DNA of 41,113 nucleotides from Candidatus Salinicoccus stercoripullorum (GCA_019113295.1 DXHR01000022.1:1-41113), one strand, 5' to 3'; positions 1-7,484 are shown, numbered from the stretch's first letter. Program-made: numbers and translations. Notes: a model not told the origin generated them from the sequence alone.

Positions 1-1
1 C

Positions 2-496
2 ACTGATGAAGACGTTTATCTATATATTGTTGCTGAAACTTACATCCGTCTTTGTATACAAGCCAATATACAAATTAAAGATTTTGCTGAAGTTAATAAT
101 GTTTTAAAGAACATTGGAATGCATGAATCTAATAAACCTATAGATGAATCATATTACTTACTGAATTGGTTGTTGATGCAAGAGAAAGAAGATGTAATGT
201 TTGGTGTTGAAGGATCATTCAATGATTATACAGAGTTAGTATATTTGGATTTATCCCGAATATTTAATAAGAATCTGAAGAAGTTTATAAAACTAGATAA
301 GAATGACAAAAATTTTATACTTAATGTCATAACAAATTATATTGAAGGAAAATATGGCGATGAAATACTATATGATAGTTATAATGATTTCGTTGTTAAT
401 TTCGATGAAATAGAAAGAAAAGAGTTTGATGGCAGCAAAATCAGTTCAGAAGATCTTTATTATTTAGCGGAAGAAATAAATGATGATCCTGGATGA
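2..496 (+). CDS. Unknown protein of the island, 5' end cut off by the window edge
   Basis: The reading frame is open from the first complete codon at position 2, so the gene starts outside the window; 164 codons plus a stop are visible. The first Met seen at 119 is therefore probably internal. The protein is soluble-looking, acidic, and rich in Asp, Glu, Asn and Tyr, with no membrane segment or recognisable motif. I do not recognise the family. Cargo genes at this place next to an integrase are often defence, immunity or resistance genes, but nothing here proves such a role. The stop codon lies inside a 10-bp tandem duplication, which only changes the last residue. Confidence 0.6.
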   Translation, partial: TDEDVYLYIVAETYIRLCIQANIQIKDFAEVNNVLKNIGMHESNKPIDESYYLLNWLLMQEKEDVMFGVEGSFNDYTELVYLDLSRIFNKNLKKFIKLDKNDKNFILNVITNYIEGKYGDEILYDSYNDFVVNFDEIERKEFDGSKISSEDLYYLAEEINDDPG

Positions 497-501
497 TCCT
501 G
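482..501. repeat. Perfect 10-bp tandem duplication at a gene end
   Basis: GATGATCCTG is present twice in a row, at 482-491 and 492-501. The stop codon of the upstream gene falls inside the second copy. Removing one copy would still give a stop one codon later, so the duplication is nearly neutral for that protein. Confidence 0.85.
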
Positions 502-552
502 ATTAATGATATTTGCATCAAATCTAATATGAGGGAAAAGGAGGTATGAAGC

Positions 553-1773
553 ATGTGGTAAGAGTCATTTGAGGATAAGTCAGGCAAGACCAAATACCGC
601 TTTTATGAGCGTTACATTGACCCCTTAACAGGCAAGCGGAGACGTACCAGTGTTGTCATGAACAAAGATACCCGGCAGTCCGAAAAGGAAGCTCAGAAGC
701 GTTTAAATGAGCAGATTGAGCAGCGTATTAAATCAAATGAGTCACATATGCCCGGTGTCGATAAACTCACATTTCATCAGCTGGCTGAGGAATGGTTTGA
801 ACGGTATAAGATTGCATCCGGCAGCAAGTCCGGCACGTTGCGATCAAAACGCCCCAGGTTGAACGTTATTTTAAAAAGCATCAATCCTGACATACTTTAT
901 AAAAACATCAATACTCAATTCATTCAAAAGTTCATTGATTCCAAACATAAAGAAAGCATGGGCAAGGCCACACTGTCAGATTACTTAACGGTCATCCGAT
1001 TTATCATCAGACATGCCAAAAAGACTTATGGCATCACTTCGGATGTTGTTCTGGAGGACATAGAGATTCCTGTCACGGTCAAGACCATTGAAGAGGTTAA
1101 GAGTAAGCGGAATAACTTCCTGGAGCTGCATGAGGTAAAAGAGATATTGGAGTATGTCGATTATAAGATTAAGAATACTAAACGTGCAGATGTGACCAGG
1201 AACTTGAACATGATGAAATACATCATTGAGTTTCAAACATTGAATGGTATGCGGATCAGTGAGCTGTTGGCCATTGAAACCCACAATATTGATTTAGAGA
1301 ATAAGAAGTTAGAAATAGATGGTTCCATCAATTGGATTACCCATGAAGGATTTTTCGGGGTTAAGGACACAACCAAAACAGAAAAGTCGTACCGTGTCAT
1401 TGATATAACGGATCGGAGTTGTGAAATACTTAAAAAGGTTATGTTGGATAATAAAAAGGAATCCATGTGGAATGAGAAGTTTACTGATAAGGGATTTGTG
1501 TTTACCAGTGTGGCCGGTTCTCCTTTGTTTAAAGAGAAGGTCAATATATTGCTAAAAGAAGCCAGTGAGTGGTGTGGCCTGAATAAGAGGATAACAACTC
1601 ACACATTGAGACATACACATATCAGCATGCTGGCATCGTTTGATGTGAGCCTTAAAACAATCATGGAGCGTGTCGGCCATACAGATCATAAGACTACGCT
1701 GCAGATCTATACACATGTCACTCAAAAGATGAATGATAAGATGATGGATAACCTGGAGAAAGTCATTATTTAG
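553..1773 (+). pseudogene. int: Tyrosine site-specific integrase with a nonsense codon at codon 3
   Basis: This is a phage/island integrase of the tyrosine recombinase family. A strong ribosome binding site (AAAAGGAGG, 536-544) stands 8 bases before ATG 553, but codon 3 (559-561) is TAA. After it the same frame runs on and encodes a typical arm-binding N-terminus (motif KTKYRFYERY, then PLTGKRRRTSV). The first later ATG is 658 and has no ribosome binding site. From 658 the frame gives 371 residues with all catalytic residues: Arg199 (GMRISE), His315 and Arg318 (HTLRH), His341 (VGHTD) and Tyr351 (IYTHV). The full-length form would be 406 codons. Either the gene is dead, or it makes a product lacking much of the arm-type DNA-binding domain, or the stop is a sequencing error. 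Its orientation points toward rpsR. Confidence 0.85.
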
Positions 1774-1794
1774 AGTATAAAGGAGAGGTATCAA

Positions 1795-2103
1795 ATGGGA
1801 TTCTTTAGTAGTGAAAGTGATGAAAAAAACAAACATGCCAGTAATACCTATCATTCTAAATTTAAGAAGCATTTAAAAGAAAAAGATGGTAAACAACATA
1901 TTGTTTTTGTTCATACGCTATCCAAAATCTTTAACAAAGGTCTTGGTGTAGATGACAAGGTAACAATGGAGATAGATGAATTATTATCTCAAATGCAAGA
2001 TGATGGTTATGAGGTTATTGATGTTCAGTTTACCACTCTCAAAGATCAAGGTTATGGAAAACACACCAATGAAGGATATCAAACAATGATTAGATACCGA
2101 TAG
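1795..2103 (+). CDS. Small unknown island protein next to the integrase (102 aa)
   Basis: It starts 21 bases after the integrase stop with a good ribosome binding site (AAGGAGAGG) about 8 bases before the ATG, so it is likely co-transcribed with the integrase. The N-terminal third is charged and lysine-rich. The C-terminal half reads like a small alpha/beta domain, with an acidic helix followed by GYEVIDVQF and ending TMIRYR. That ending is loosely reminiscent of small DUF4177-type phage proteins, but I cannot confirm a family. No membrane segment, signal peptide or cysteine cluster is visible. Because it sits between the integrase and the attachment end, a role in excision control is possible but unproven. 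Confidence 0.65.
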   Translation: MGFFSSESDEKNKHASNTYHSKFKKHLKEKDGKQHIVFVHTLSKIFNKGLGVDDKVTMEIDELLSQMQDDGYEVIDVQFTTLKDQGYGKHTNEGYQTMIRYR

Positions 2104-2117
2104 TTTTTCCGACACTT

Positions 2118-2136
2118 TGCCCTGAAAGTGCCCTGA
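2118..2136. repeat. Two direct copies of TGCCCTGA, 11 bp apart
   Basis: TGCCCTGA occurs at 2118-2125 and 2129-2136, about one helical turn apart. It lies in the non-coding gap between the last island gene and the rpsR terminator. Short direct repeats with this spacing next to an attachment site are typical of arm-type integrase or excisionase binding sites, but the assignment is inferred. Confidence 0.4.
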
Positions 2137-2157
2137 GAATAGAAAAAAGACATAATA

Positions 2158-2191
2158 AAAACCCTTGAAACGTTGATGTATCAAGGGTTTT
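2158..2191. terminator. Bidirectional terminator of rpsR and the island; candidate attachment region
   Basis: AAAACCCTTGA (2158-2168) and TCAAGGGTTTT (2181-2191) form a perfect 11-bp stem around a 12-base loop. Read on the minus strand it follows the rpsR stop and ends in a T-run. Read on the plus strand it also ends in TTTT, so it can stop convergent island transcription. It is the boundary between AT-rich island DNA and core genes. Confidence 0.75.
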
Positions 2192-2205
2192 CGTAATTAT
2201 ATTTA

Positions 2206-2445
2206 TTACTGTTCTTCTTTTACATATGGGAGTAGTGCCATATGACGTGCACGCTTGATCGCTCCTGTGAGCTGGCGCTGATACTTCGCGGAAGTACCTG
2301 TAACACGTCTTGGAAGAATTTTACCACGTTCTGAAATGAACTTTTTAAGAAGGTCTACTTCTTTATAGTCAATGTGCGTGATGCCATTGGCTGTGAAGTA
2401 ACAAACCTTTTTACGGCGGCGACCGCCTCTTCTTGGACCTGCCAT
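2206..2445 (-). CDS. rpsR: 30S ribosomal protein bS18
   Basis: bS18 is a component of the small-subunit platform that binds 16S rRNA as a pair with S6. The 79-residue product has the expected basic N-terminus ([11 protein letters not shown]) followed by the S18 core ([25 protein letters not shown]). The length is normal. GAGGAGG is placed correctly before the ATG. It is the last gene of rpsF-ssb-rpsR, a standard bacterial operon linking ribosome assembly to single-strand binding protein. Its 3' end adjoins the integrated island, and its stop codon and terminator are intact, so integration has not damaged the protein. Confidence 0.97.
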   Translation of the reverse strand: MAGPRRGGRRRKKVCYFTANGITHIDYKEVDLLKKFISERGKILPRRVTGTSAKYQRQLTGAIKRARHMALLPYVKEEQ

Positions 2446-2513
2446 GATTTTTCCTCCTCTGTGATTATTTTATCGCTGATCCGTCTCCGGGATCATTTCC
2501 GGACACTATACTA

Positions 2514-3020
2514 TCAGAATGGTAGATCGTCGTCGCTGATGTCAACCGGTCCGTCTGCATTCGCAAACGGATTTTCCTCAGCCCTGTCCTGTCTGGACTG
2601 CTGCGGTGCCGGTCTTGACCCCGTCGACTGGTTGCCATATGCGCTTGTATAGCTGTCTGCGGAATTATTATTGTACTGCTGTTGTTGATTACCGCCTTGC
2701 CCTTTCGGTTCGAGGAATTGTACACTGTCACACACTACTTCAGTTACAAACACTCTCTGTCCGTCCTTATTGTCATAAGTACGGCTCTGCAGTCTCCCGT
2801 CAACACCCGCAAGACTTCCTTTTTTCAAATACTGGTTGACGTTTTCCGCCTGCTTGCGGAATACAACACAGTTTATGAAGTCGGCACCGCGTTCGCCATT
2901 CGAACTTGTGAACGGGCGGTTAACCGCCAGAGTAAAAGTTGCTACGGAAATGTTGTTTTGACTGACTTTAAGATCGGGGTCTTTTGTGAGACGACCAACC
3001 AATACAACACGGTTCAGCAT
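2514..3020 (-). CDS. ssb: Single-stranded DNA-binding protein
   Basis: SSB coats single-stranded DNA during replication, recombination and repair and recruits partner enzymes through its C-terminal tip. The 168-residue product begins MLNRVVLVGRLTKDPDL, typical of the OB fold (about residues 1-105). It continues with a Gln/Asn/Gly/Ser-rich flexible linker and ends in the acidic partner-binding tip DISDDDLPF. It lies between rpsF and rpsR with gaps of 25 and 68 bases, so it is probably one transcript from the promoter upstream of rpsF. Length and termini are as expected for a Firmicute SsbA. Confidence 0.97.
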   Translation of the reverse strand: MLNRVVLVGRLTKDPDLKVSQNNISVATFTLAVNRPFTSSNGERGADFINCVVFRKQAENVNQYLKKGSLAGVDGRLQSRTYDNKDGQRVFVTEVVCDSVQFLEPKGQGGNQQQQYNNNSADSYTSAYGNQSTGSRPAPQQSRQDRAEENPFANADGPVDISDDDLPF

Positions 3021-3045
3021 GTAATCAACTCCAATGTGTTTTTAA

Positions 3046-3345
3046 TTACTTGTTTTCTGCTTGTTCATCGCGGACAACGATGTGACGAATGATATCGTTG
3101 CTGATCTTGGCCAAACGGTCGAATTCATTCGTTGCTTCAACTTCAGAATTCAATTTGATGATCTGGTAGAAACCTTCTTTGTAATCTTCGATTTCATACG
3201 CAAGACGACGTTTGCCCCACTCTTTTGATTCGACGATTTCCGCGCCATTTGAAGTCAATAGGTTATCAAAACGCTCAACGAGTGCTTTTTTAGCATCTTC
3301 CTCAATGTCTGGACGGATTACATATAGAATTTCATATGCTCTCAT
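3046..3345 (-). CDS. rpsF: 30S ribosomal protein bS6
   Basis: bS6 binds the central domain of 16S rRNA together with S18. The 99-residue product starts [20 protein letters not shown] and contains the conserved [10 protein letters not shown] segment; the length is normal. It is the first gene of the rpsF-ssb-rpsR operon and has a strong ribosome binding site, AAGGAGG, before the ATG. The mRNA leader contains a hairpin and CCG element like the binding site of the S6:S18 complex, which suggests feedback control of the operon. Confidence 0.97.
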   Translation of the reverse strand: MRAYEILYVIRPDIEEDAKKALVERFDNLLTSNGAEIVESKEWGKRRLAYEIEDYKEGFYQIIKLNSEVEATNEFDRLAKISNDIIRHIVVRDEQAENK

Positions 3346-3421
3346 CTTCTACACCTCCTTATGGTCTTTAACGGCCTGTTCCAAGGTGAAACAGGCAAGG
3401 AATAATTTTCATTACTCACAA
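3346..3421 (-). promoter_or_regulatory. rpsF leader with a probable S6:S18 autoregulatory RNA motif
   Basis: On the minus strand the leader forms a hairpin with arms GCCTGTT and AACAGGC (plus-strand 3390-3396 and 3374-3380). It is followed at once by CCGTTAAAGACC and then the ribosome binding site. A hairpin with a conserved CCG element just upstream of rpsF is the described S6:S18 recognition motif. Binding would block translation when the two proteins exceed rRNA. Confidence 0.65.
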
Positions 3422-3427
3422 TCCGAT

Positions 3428-3456
3428 ATTATACCAGTGTTTTAGTCATTTTACAA
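3428..3456 (-). promoter_or_regulatory. Sigma-A promoter of rpsF-ssb-rpsR
   Basis: On the minus strand there is TTGTAA (plus 3451-3456), a 17-base spacer, then TATAAT (plus 3428-3433). Transcription would begin near 3421, giving a leader of about 75 bases that contains the S6:S18 motif. The -35 lies just downstream of the ychF stop. Confidence 0.75.
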
Positions 3457-3462
3457 TATATA

Positions 3463-4563
3463 TTACACATTAAATCTGAAATGAACGACGTCCCCGTCTT
3501 TCATGATGTACTCTTTTCCTTCGAGGCGGACTTTGCCCGCTTCTTTAGCTTTGGCTTCGCTTCCTGCTGCCACAAGGTCATCATAGCCCACCGTTTCTGC
3601 ACGGATGAAACCTTTCTTGAAGTCAGTGTGGATGATACCCGCACACTCCGGCGCTGTCATACCTTTTCTGAACGTCCATGCGCGCACTTCCTGCACGCCT
3701 GCAGTGAAGTATGTTGCGAGTCCAAGCAGGTCATAGGACGCCTTGATCAGTTTATCCAGGCCAGACTCACTGATGCCGAGTTCTTCAAGGAACATTTCTT
3801 TCTCGTCTTCGTCAAGGACAGCAATCTCCTCTTCTACTTTTGCCGAGATGACGATGACTTCGGAGCCTTCCTTATCCGCATACTCCCGGATATTCTCCAG
3901 GTGCACGTTGCCTTCCGTACTGCCGATATCCTCTTCCGCCACGTTTGCCACATAGAGCATCGGCTTCTGTGTGAGCATATGGAAGTTCTTTACGTATTTC
4001 GCTTCCTCTTCGGAAAACTCCATTGAACGCACCGGCTGGTCGTTCTCGAGCCCTTCCCTGATCTTCTGGAGAATGGCCGCTTCCGCCATGGCATCCTTGT
4101 CTTTCTGCTTCGCCATTTTCTCCAGGCGCGGCAGTCTTTTCTCGACACTTTCAAGATCGGCAAGAATGAGTTCCATATTGATGATTTCAATATCATCCAC
4201 AGGATTCACCTGGCCGGACACGTGCGTGACGTTTTCGTCGTTGAACGCGCGGACGACCTGGCAGATTGCATCCACTTCACGGATGTGGGCCAGAAATTTA
4301 TTACCCAGTCCTTCACCTTTGGATGCACCTTTGACAATTCCGGCGATGTCCGTAAATTCAAATGCCGTAGGGACAGTCTTTTTCGGTTCGACCATTTCTG
4401 TGAGTTTATTGAGCCTCTCGTCCGGTACTTCGACAATACCGACGTTCGGATCGATAGTTGCAAACGGGTAGTTTGCAGCAAGCGCGCCTGCCTTTGTTAT
4501 TGCGTTAAATAATGTGGATTTCCCAACGTTTGGCAATCCCACGATTCCTGCTGTCAGAGCCAT
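3463..4563 (-). CDS. ychF: Ribosome-binding ATPase/GTPase YchF
   Basis: YchF (OLA1) is a universally conserved Obg-like P-loop protein that prefers ATP and associates with ribosomes; it is linked to stress responses. The 366-residue product has the G1 motif GLPNVGKSTLFNAI at residues 8-21, the switch-region glycines in FTDIAGIVKGASKGEGLGNKFL, a coiled-coil central insert, and a C-terminal TGS domain ending HFRFNV. The length matches the family. It lies between the DUF951 gene and rpsF, as in other Firmicutes. The start follows a gap of 26 bases from DUF951. Confidence 0.96.
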   Translation of the reverse strand: MALTAGIVGLPNVGKSTLFNAITKAGALAANYPFATIDPNVGIVEVPDERLNKLTEMVEPKKTVPTAFEFTDIAGIVKGASKGEGLGNKFLAHIREVDAICQVVRAFNDENVTHVSGQVNPVDDIEIINMELILADLESVEKRLPRLEKMAKQKDKDAMAEAAILQKIREGLENDQPVRSMEFSEEEAKYVKNFHMLTQKPMLYVANVAEEDIGSTEGNVHLENIREYADKEGSEVIVISAKVEEEIAVLDEDEKEMFLEELGISESGLDKLIKASYDLLGLATYFTAGVQEVRAWTFRKGMTAPECAGIIHTDFKKGFIRAETVGYDDLVAAGSEAKAKEAGKVRLEGKEYIMKDGDVVHFRFNV

Positions 4564-4589
4564 TTATAATCACCTTTACAATTCATTTT

Positions 4590-4769
4590 TCACTTCACTG
4601 ATTTCATCCGTTTTTCAAAATCGCGCCGCGGCATCATGATGACTCGTCCGCACTGTTCACACTTGATCTTGATGTCGGCGCCGAGCCGTGTGATACGGAA
4701 CAGTCTGCTGCCGCATGGATGCTGCTTTTTCATCTCTACTACGTCATTCATCCCGTACTCTTTTTCCAT
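4590..4769 (-). CDS. DUF951 family small protein (YyzM-like)
   Basis: This is a small conserved Firmicute protein of unknown function, usually found between an mscS-type gene and ychF. The product is 59 residues and starts MEKEYGMNDVVEMKKQHPCG. A CEQCG pair of cysteines and an earlier Cys suggest a metal-binding or beta-barrel nucleic-acid-binding fold. I chose the ATG at 4767-4769: it comes one base after the mscS stop, has GGAAGGTG about 6 bases upstream, and matches the family N-terminus. A Met eight codons earlier would overlap mscS and has no clear site. Translation is probably coupled to mscS. Confidence 0.88.
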   Translation of the reverse strand: MEKEYGMNDVVEMKKQHPCGSRLFRITRLGADIKIKCEQCGRVIMMPRRDFEKRMKSVK

Positions 4770-4770
4770 A

Positions 4771-5697
4771 TCATTCACCTTCCGTTTTATCATTTACCTC
4801 GAAATCCTGAATGTCCATTTTAGGAACGGAAATATATATGCCTTTAGTTGCGAGATGGTTTTTGATCCTTTTTCTCATGCGCCTTGTTGCCCCGAAGTGC
4901 TCCATCGGTTCTGTTTCGAGCATCACTCTCATGATGGCCTCACCATTTTCTATGCCCTGCAGGCCAAGAACTTCAGGCATGGAGACGAGTGTTTCTTCAT
5001 CCCTCCATCTTTCCTCAAAATAGCTGCTGAGGATGGCTTCCACTTCATCAAGGTCCTCATCAAGCGACAGATTGATGTCCAGCATGGAAATCGCATTATA
5101 GCGTGAGAAGTTGATCACTTCACTGATTGAACCGTTCGGTACGACGATCAGCTCGCCTTCCCAACCCTGTATCTTCGTTGATCTGAGGCTGAAGGCGATG
5201 ACCTCGCCCTCCCCGATTGGTGTGCCCGTTGAGTTTATCCTGACAAAATCACCTTTGTCGAACTGGTTTTCCAGAATGATGAAGAATCCTGTAATCATGT
5301 CCCTCACCAGACTCTGTGCACCGAAACCTACAGCCAGTCCGACGACGCCGGCACCGGCAAGCAGCGTGCGCACCGGAAGGTTGAACGTTTCAAGCACCAT
5401 CATGATGATGACGAACCATATGATTACCATGGCAGCATTCTGCAGCACATTGATCAGTGTCTGATTGCGTTTCTCGCTGCCCCTGATCTTTGTCTTCGAC
5501 TTCGATTTATAACTGAAGAAGTTGTCTATGACGCTGTTGGCGATTTTGACCAGAATCAGAGCGGCTATGATCAGTACGATTGCAGTCAGTACTTTTCCGC
5601 CCAGTTTAAGCCAGAGTTCCGGCTCTGTCAGGTCCGCCATGAGTTTCTCAACCACCGTAAGCGGTTCTTCTATCGTGTTGCCCAGTAAAGAATACAA
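4771..5697 (-). CDS. mscS: Small-conductance mechanosensitive channel (MscS family)
   Basis: The protein opens on membrane stretch and releases solutes after osmotic downshock. It is 308 residues. Hydrophobic segments at about 28-50, 80-103 and 106-130 form the membrane part. The last is the glycine/alanine-rich pore helix (LLAGAGVVGLAVGFGAQSLV), followed by the beta domain (GDFVRINSTGTPIGEGEV) and the alpha/beta C-terminus. The start is uncertain: I took the TTG at 5695-5697 with GGATGTG upstream; the next Met is 19 codons later and has a poor site. It lies between parB and the DUF951 gene on the same strand, 15 bases after parB. Confidence 0.9.
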   Translation of the reverse strand: MYSLLGNTIEEPLTVVEKLMADLTEPELWLKLGGKVLTAIVLIIAALILVKIANSVIDNFFSYKSKSKTKIRGSEKRNQTLINVLQNAAMVIIWFVIIMMVLETFNLPVRTLLAGAGVVGLAVGFGAQSLVRDMITGFFIILENQFDKGDFVRINSTGTPIGEGEVIAFSLRSTKIQGWEGELIVVPNGSISEVINFSRYNAISMLDINLSLDEDLDEVEAILSSYFEERWRDEETLVSMPEVLGLQGIENGEAIMRVMLETEPMEHFGATRRMRKRIKNHLATKGIYISVPKMDIQDFEVNDKTEGE

Positions 5698-5712
5698 ATT
5701 TACACATCCGTT

Positions 5713-6537
5713 CTATGAATTTTCAAGTATTGAAATGATTCTTTTGAATTCCTCTTCGTCCTTGAATTCCAGGGAGATCGTCCCCTTTTTCTGCTGTCGG
5801 CTGATCTCTACATTCGTCCCGAATCGTTCCTTCAGCTTCGTTTCATACCGATTGATGAAAGCCGGCTTGTCCTGCACCTTCTTCCTTCTCTTCACAGAAG
5901 GTGCGGACAGGGATTTCACGTAGGCTTCGAGGGCCCTGACACTCAACTTCTCGTCCGCTGCCTTTTTTGCTGCCGCTTCCAGCAGCAGGGGATCTTTGAG
6001 CGGCAATAAAGTCCTGCCGTGTGCACCGGACAGTTCCCCTGCGCTGATCATCCGCCTTACACGGGGCGGCAGGTTGAGCAATCTGAGCATATTGGCGATA
6101 TACGGCCTCGATTTCCCCAATCGTTCTGCGAGGGCATTTTGTGTGATGCCGAGCTCATTCATCAGCTCATGGTAGCTTCCCGCCTCCTCCAGAGGATTCA
6201 GGTTCTCCCGCTGCAGATTTTCGATGATTGCAAATTCCATCATCTGCCTGTCCGCCAGTTCTTTGACGATGGCCGGAATGGTTTCCTTTCCTGCAAGTCT
6301 GCTGGCCCGGAAACGCCGTTCGCCGGCCACTATGTCATAGCCTTTGATGGATTTCCTCACAATGATCGGCTGGATTACACCATGTTCAGATATGGAATCG
6401 GCAAGCTCCCTGAGACTTTCTGCATCGAATTCAGTCCTTGGCTGATATGGATTGCGGCGGATTTTCGTTATGTCCAGCATGAAGACTGTTTCATCCTTTC
6501 CGGGGTTTCCATACATTCCATCAAGTTCTCCGGCCAT
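5713..6537 (-). CDS. parB: Chromosome partition protein ParB (Spo0J)
   Basis: ParB binds parS sites near oriC, spreads along DNA as a CTP-dependent clamp and loads SMC for chromosome segregation. The 274-residue product has the N-terminal ParB/Srx domain with NPYQPRTEF, GVIQPIIVR and the CTP-binding GERRFRASRLAG. A helix-turn-helix follows (GITQNALAERLGKSRPYIANMLRLL), then a C-terminal dimerisation domain. I chose ATG 6535-6537, giving MAGELDG, because GGAGGTGA lies 6-7 bases upstream; longer frames lack a site. No parA/soj gene is adjacent, as in Staphylococcus. The gene follows noc, from which it is separated by a hairpin terminator, so it probably has its own promoter. Confidence 0.93.
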   Translation of the reverse strand: MAGELDGMYGNPGKDETVFMLDITKIRRNPYQPRTEFDAESLRELADSISEHGVIQPIIVRKSIKGYDIVAGERRFRASRLAGKETIPAIVKELADRQMMEFAIIENLQRENLNPLEEAGSYHELMNELGITQNALAERLGKSRPYIANMLRLLNLPPRVRRMISAGELSGAHGRTLLPLKDPLLLEAAAKKAADEKLSVRALEAYVKSLSAPSVKRRKKVQDKPAFINRYETKLKERFGTNVEISRQQKKGTISLEFKDEEEFKRIISILENS

Positions 6538-6637
6538 TGCCGTCACCTCCATCGTCTGAAACGACGCTGCTGCCGTCATCTTTTTTGGAATCACATATAA
6601 TATTATATCAGCCTGCCGTCGTTTGTGACACCAAAAC

Positions 6638-6673
6638 AAAACACTCACCGGAGTCAGTGCCTGTGAGTGTTTT
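6638..6673 (-). terminator. Terminator after noc
   Basis: The plus strand shows AAAACACTCAC (6638-6648) and GTGAGTGTTTT (6663-6673), a perfect 11-bp stem with a 14-base loop. On the minus strand the hairpin begins within the noc stop codon and is followed by a T-run. It separates noc from parB. Confidence 0.75.
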
Positions 6674-7484
6674 ATTTGAATATCTTTATGTTCACTTCAT
6701 GGAATTCCTTCTGCTCGGAAGTGTCATAGGATACATCCAGGCCCCTGTGCCTGAGTTTTTCAATTTCACGGTTCAAGTCATTCAGCATGAATGACACATC
6801 ATCTTTAAAATCAATTTCCCCATTCACATGCTTCAGCCGGTTTTTGACGGCTGTTTCCGTATCCTTCACCGTCAGATTCCCGCCTTTGATATCTGCGAGT
6901 ACTTCCGTCTGTGATTCATCATCCAGACTGAGGAGGCTTCTCGCGTGACGTTCTGAAATATCCTGGCGTTGCAGTGCTTCAATCACCTCATCGGACAGTT
7001 TCAGCAGGCGCAGCTTGTTGGCGATGAACGACTGGCTCTTGCCCAGATTCTGAGCAAGGTTCTTCTGTGTGATGCCGTCCATTTTGAGCAGTTTCTGATA
7101 TGCCCTGGCCTCTTCGATGGCAGAGAGGTTCTCGCGCTGGATATTCTCGATAAGGGCGATTGCCGCCGATTCGGTGTCTGTCAAATACTTTACGATGACT
7201 TCCGCCTCCTCGCGGTTCATCATCTTCAGCGCACGGAAACGCCGCTCTCCGGCAATGATTTCATACATGTCCTCTTCGATCGGTCTGACTGTGATCGGCT
7301 GCAGCAGGCCATGCTCTCCAATGGAGTCCGCAAGTTCTTTTATGTGATCGCGGTTAAAATCCGTACGGGGCTGATACCGGTTCGGGACGATATTCTCCAG
7401 CGGAAGAAGCTGCAGTGACACATCTTCTTTTTTCTCGTCGCTTTTGTCAATGAGTCCAAAAAGTCTGGAAAAAGGCTTTTTCAT
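6672..7484 (-). CDS. noc: Nucleoid occlusion protein Noc
   Basis: Noc is a ParB paralogue that binds its own sites across the chromosome and prevents cell division over the nucleoid. The 270-residue product has the diagnostic Noc N-terminus MKKPFSRLFGL, an amphipathic membrane-targeting helix. It then has the ParB-like CTP domain (NRYQPRTDF, GLLQPITVR, GERRFRAL) and a helix-turn-helix (GITQKNLAQNLGKSQSFIANKLRLL). The ATG at 7482-7484 is chosen because AGGTGA is 5 bases upstream; a GTG three codons earlier is less likely. The position directly after rsmG also identifies it as Noc rather than ParB. A close match to the Noc site is found in hutI at 26609. Confidence 0.93.
   Translation of the reverse strand: MKKPFSRLFGLIDKSDEKKEDVSLQLLPLENIVPNRYQPRTDFNRDHIKELADSIGEHGLLQPITVRPIEEDMYEIIAGERRFRALKMMNREEAEVIVKYLTDTESAAIALIENIQRENLSAIEEARAYQKLLKMDGITQKNLAQNLGKSQSFIANKLRLLKLSDEVIEALQRQDISERHARSLLSLDDESQTEVLADIKGGNLTVKDTETAVKNRLKHVNGEIDFKDDVSFMLNDLNREIEKLRHRGLDVSYDTSEQKEFHEVNIKIFK

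Larger units (their letters stand above)
1..2191. mobile_element. Right end of an integrated genomic island at the 3' end of rpsR
   Basis: This stretch is visibly richer in A+T than the rest of the window. It carries genes on the plus strand, opposite to all other genes left of oriC, and it contains a phage-type tyrosine integrase gene. It ends at the rpsR terminator. From memory, phage-related resistance islands of staphylococci (the fusB islands) are reported at rpsR, which fits. No second copy of the rpsR end or terminator sequence is present in positions 1-650, so the other end must lie to the left of the window. The exact boundary at about 2100-2191 is inferred. Confidence 0.7.

Noticed and set aside
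2374-3092. Long plus-strand open frames across rpsR, ssb and rpsF
   Set aside because: They are antisense to well-identified genes, have no ribosome binding sites, and encode no recognisable protein.
3378-3394. parS-like sequence TGTTCCAAGGTGAAACA in the rpsF leader
   Set aside because: It resembles TGTTNCACGTGAAACA but has one extra base in the centre, which breaks half-site spacing. The S6:S18 hairpin explains it better.
5908-5925. parS half site (TTTCACGT) inside parB
   Set aside because: Only the left half fits; the right half has no resemblance, so it is not a credible ParB site.
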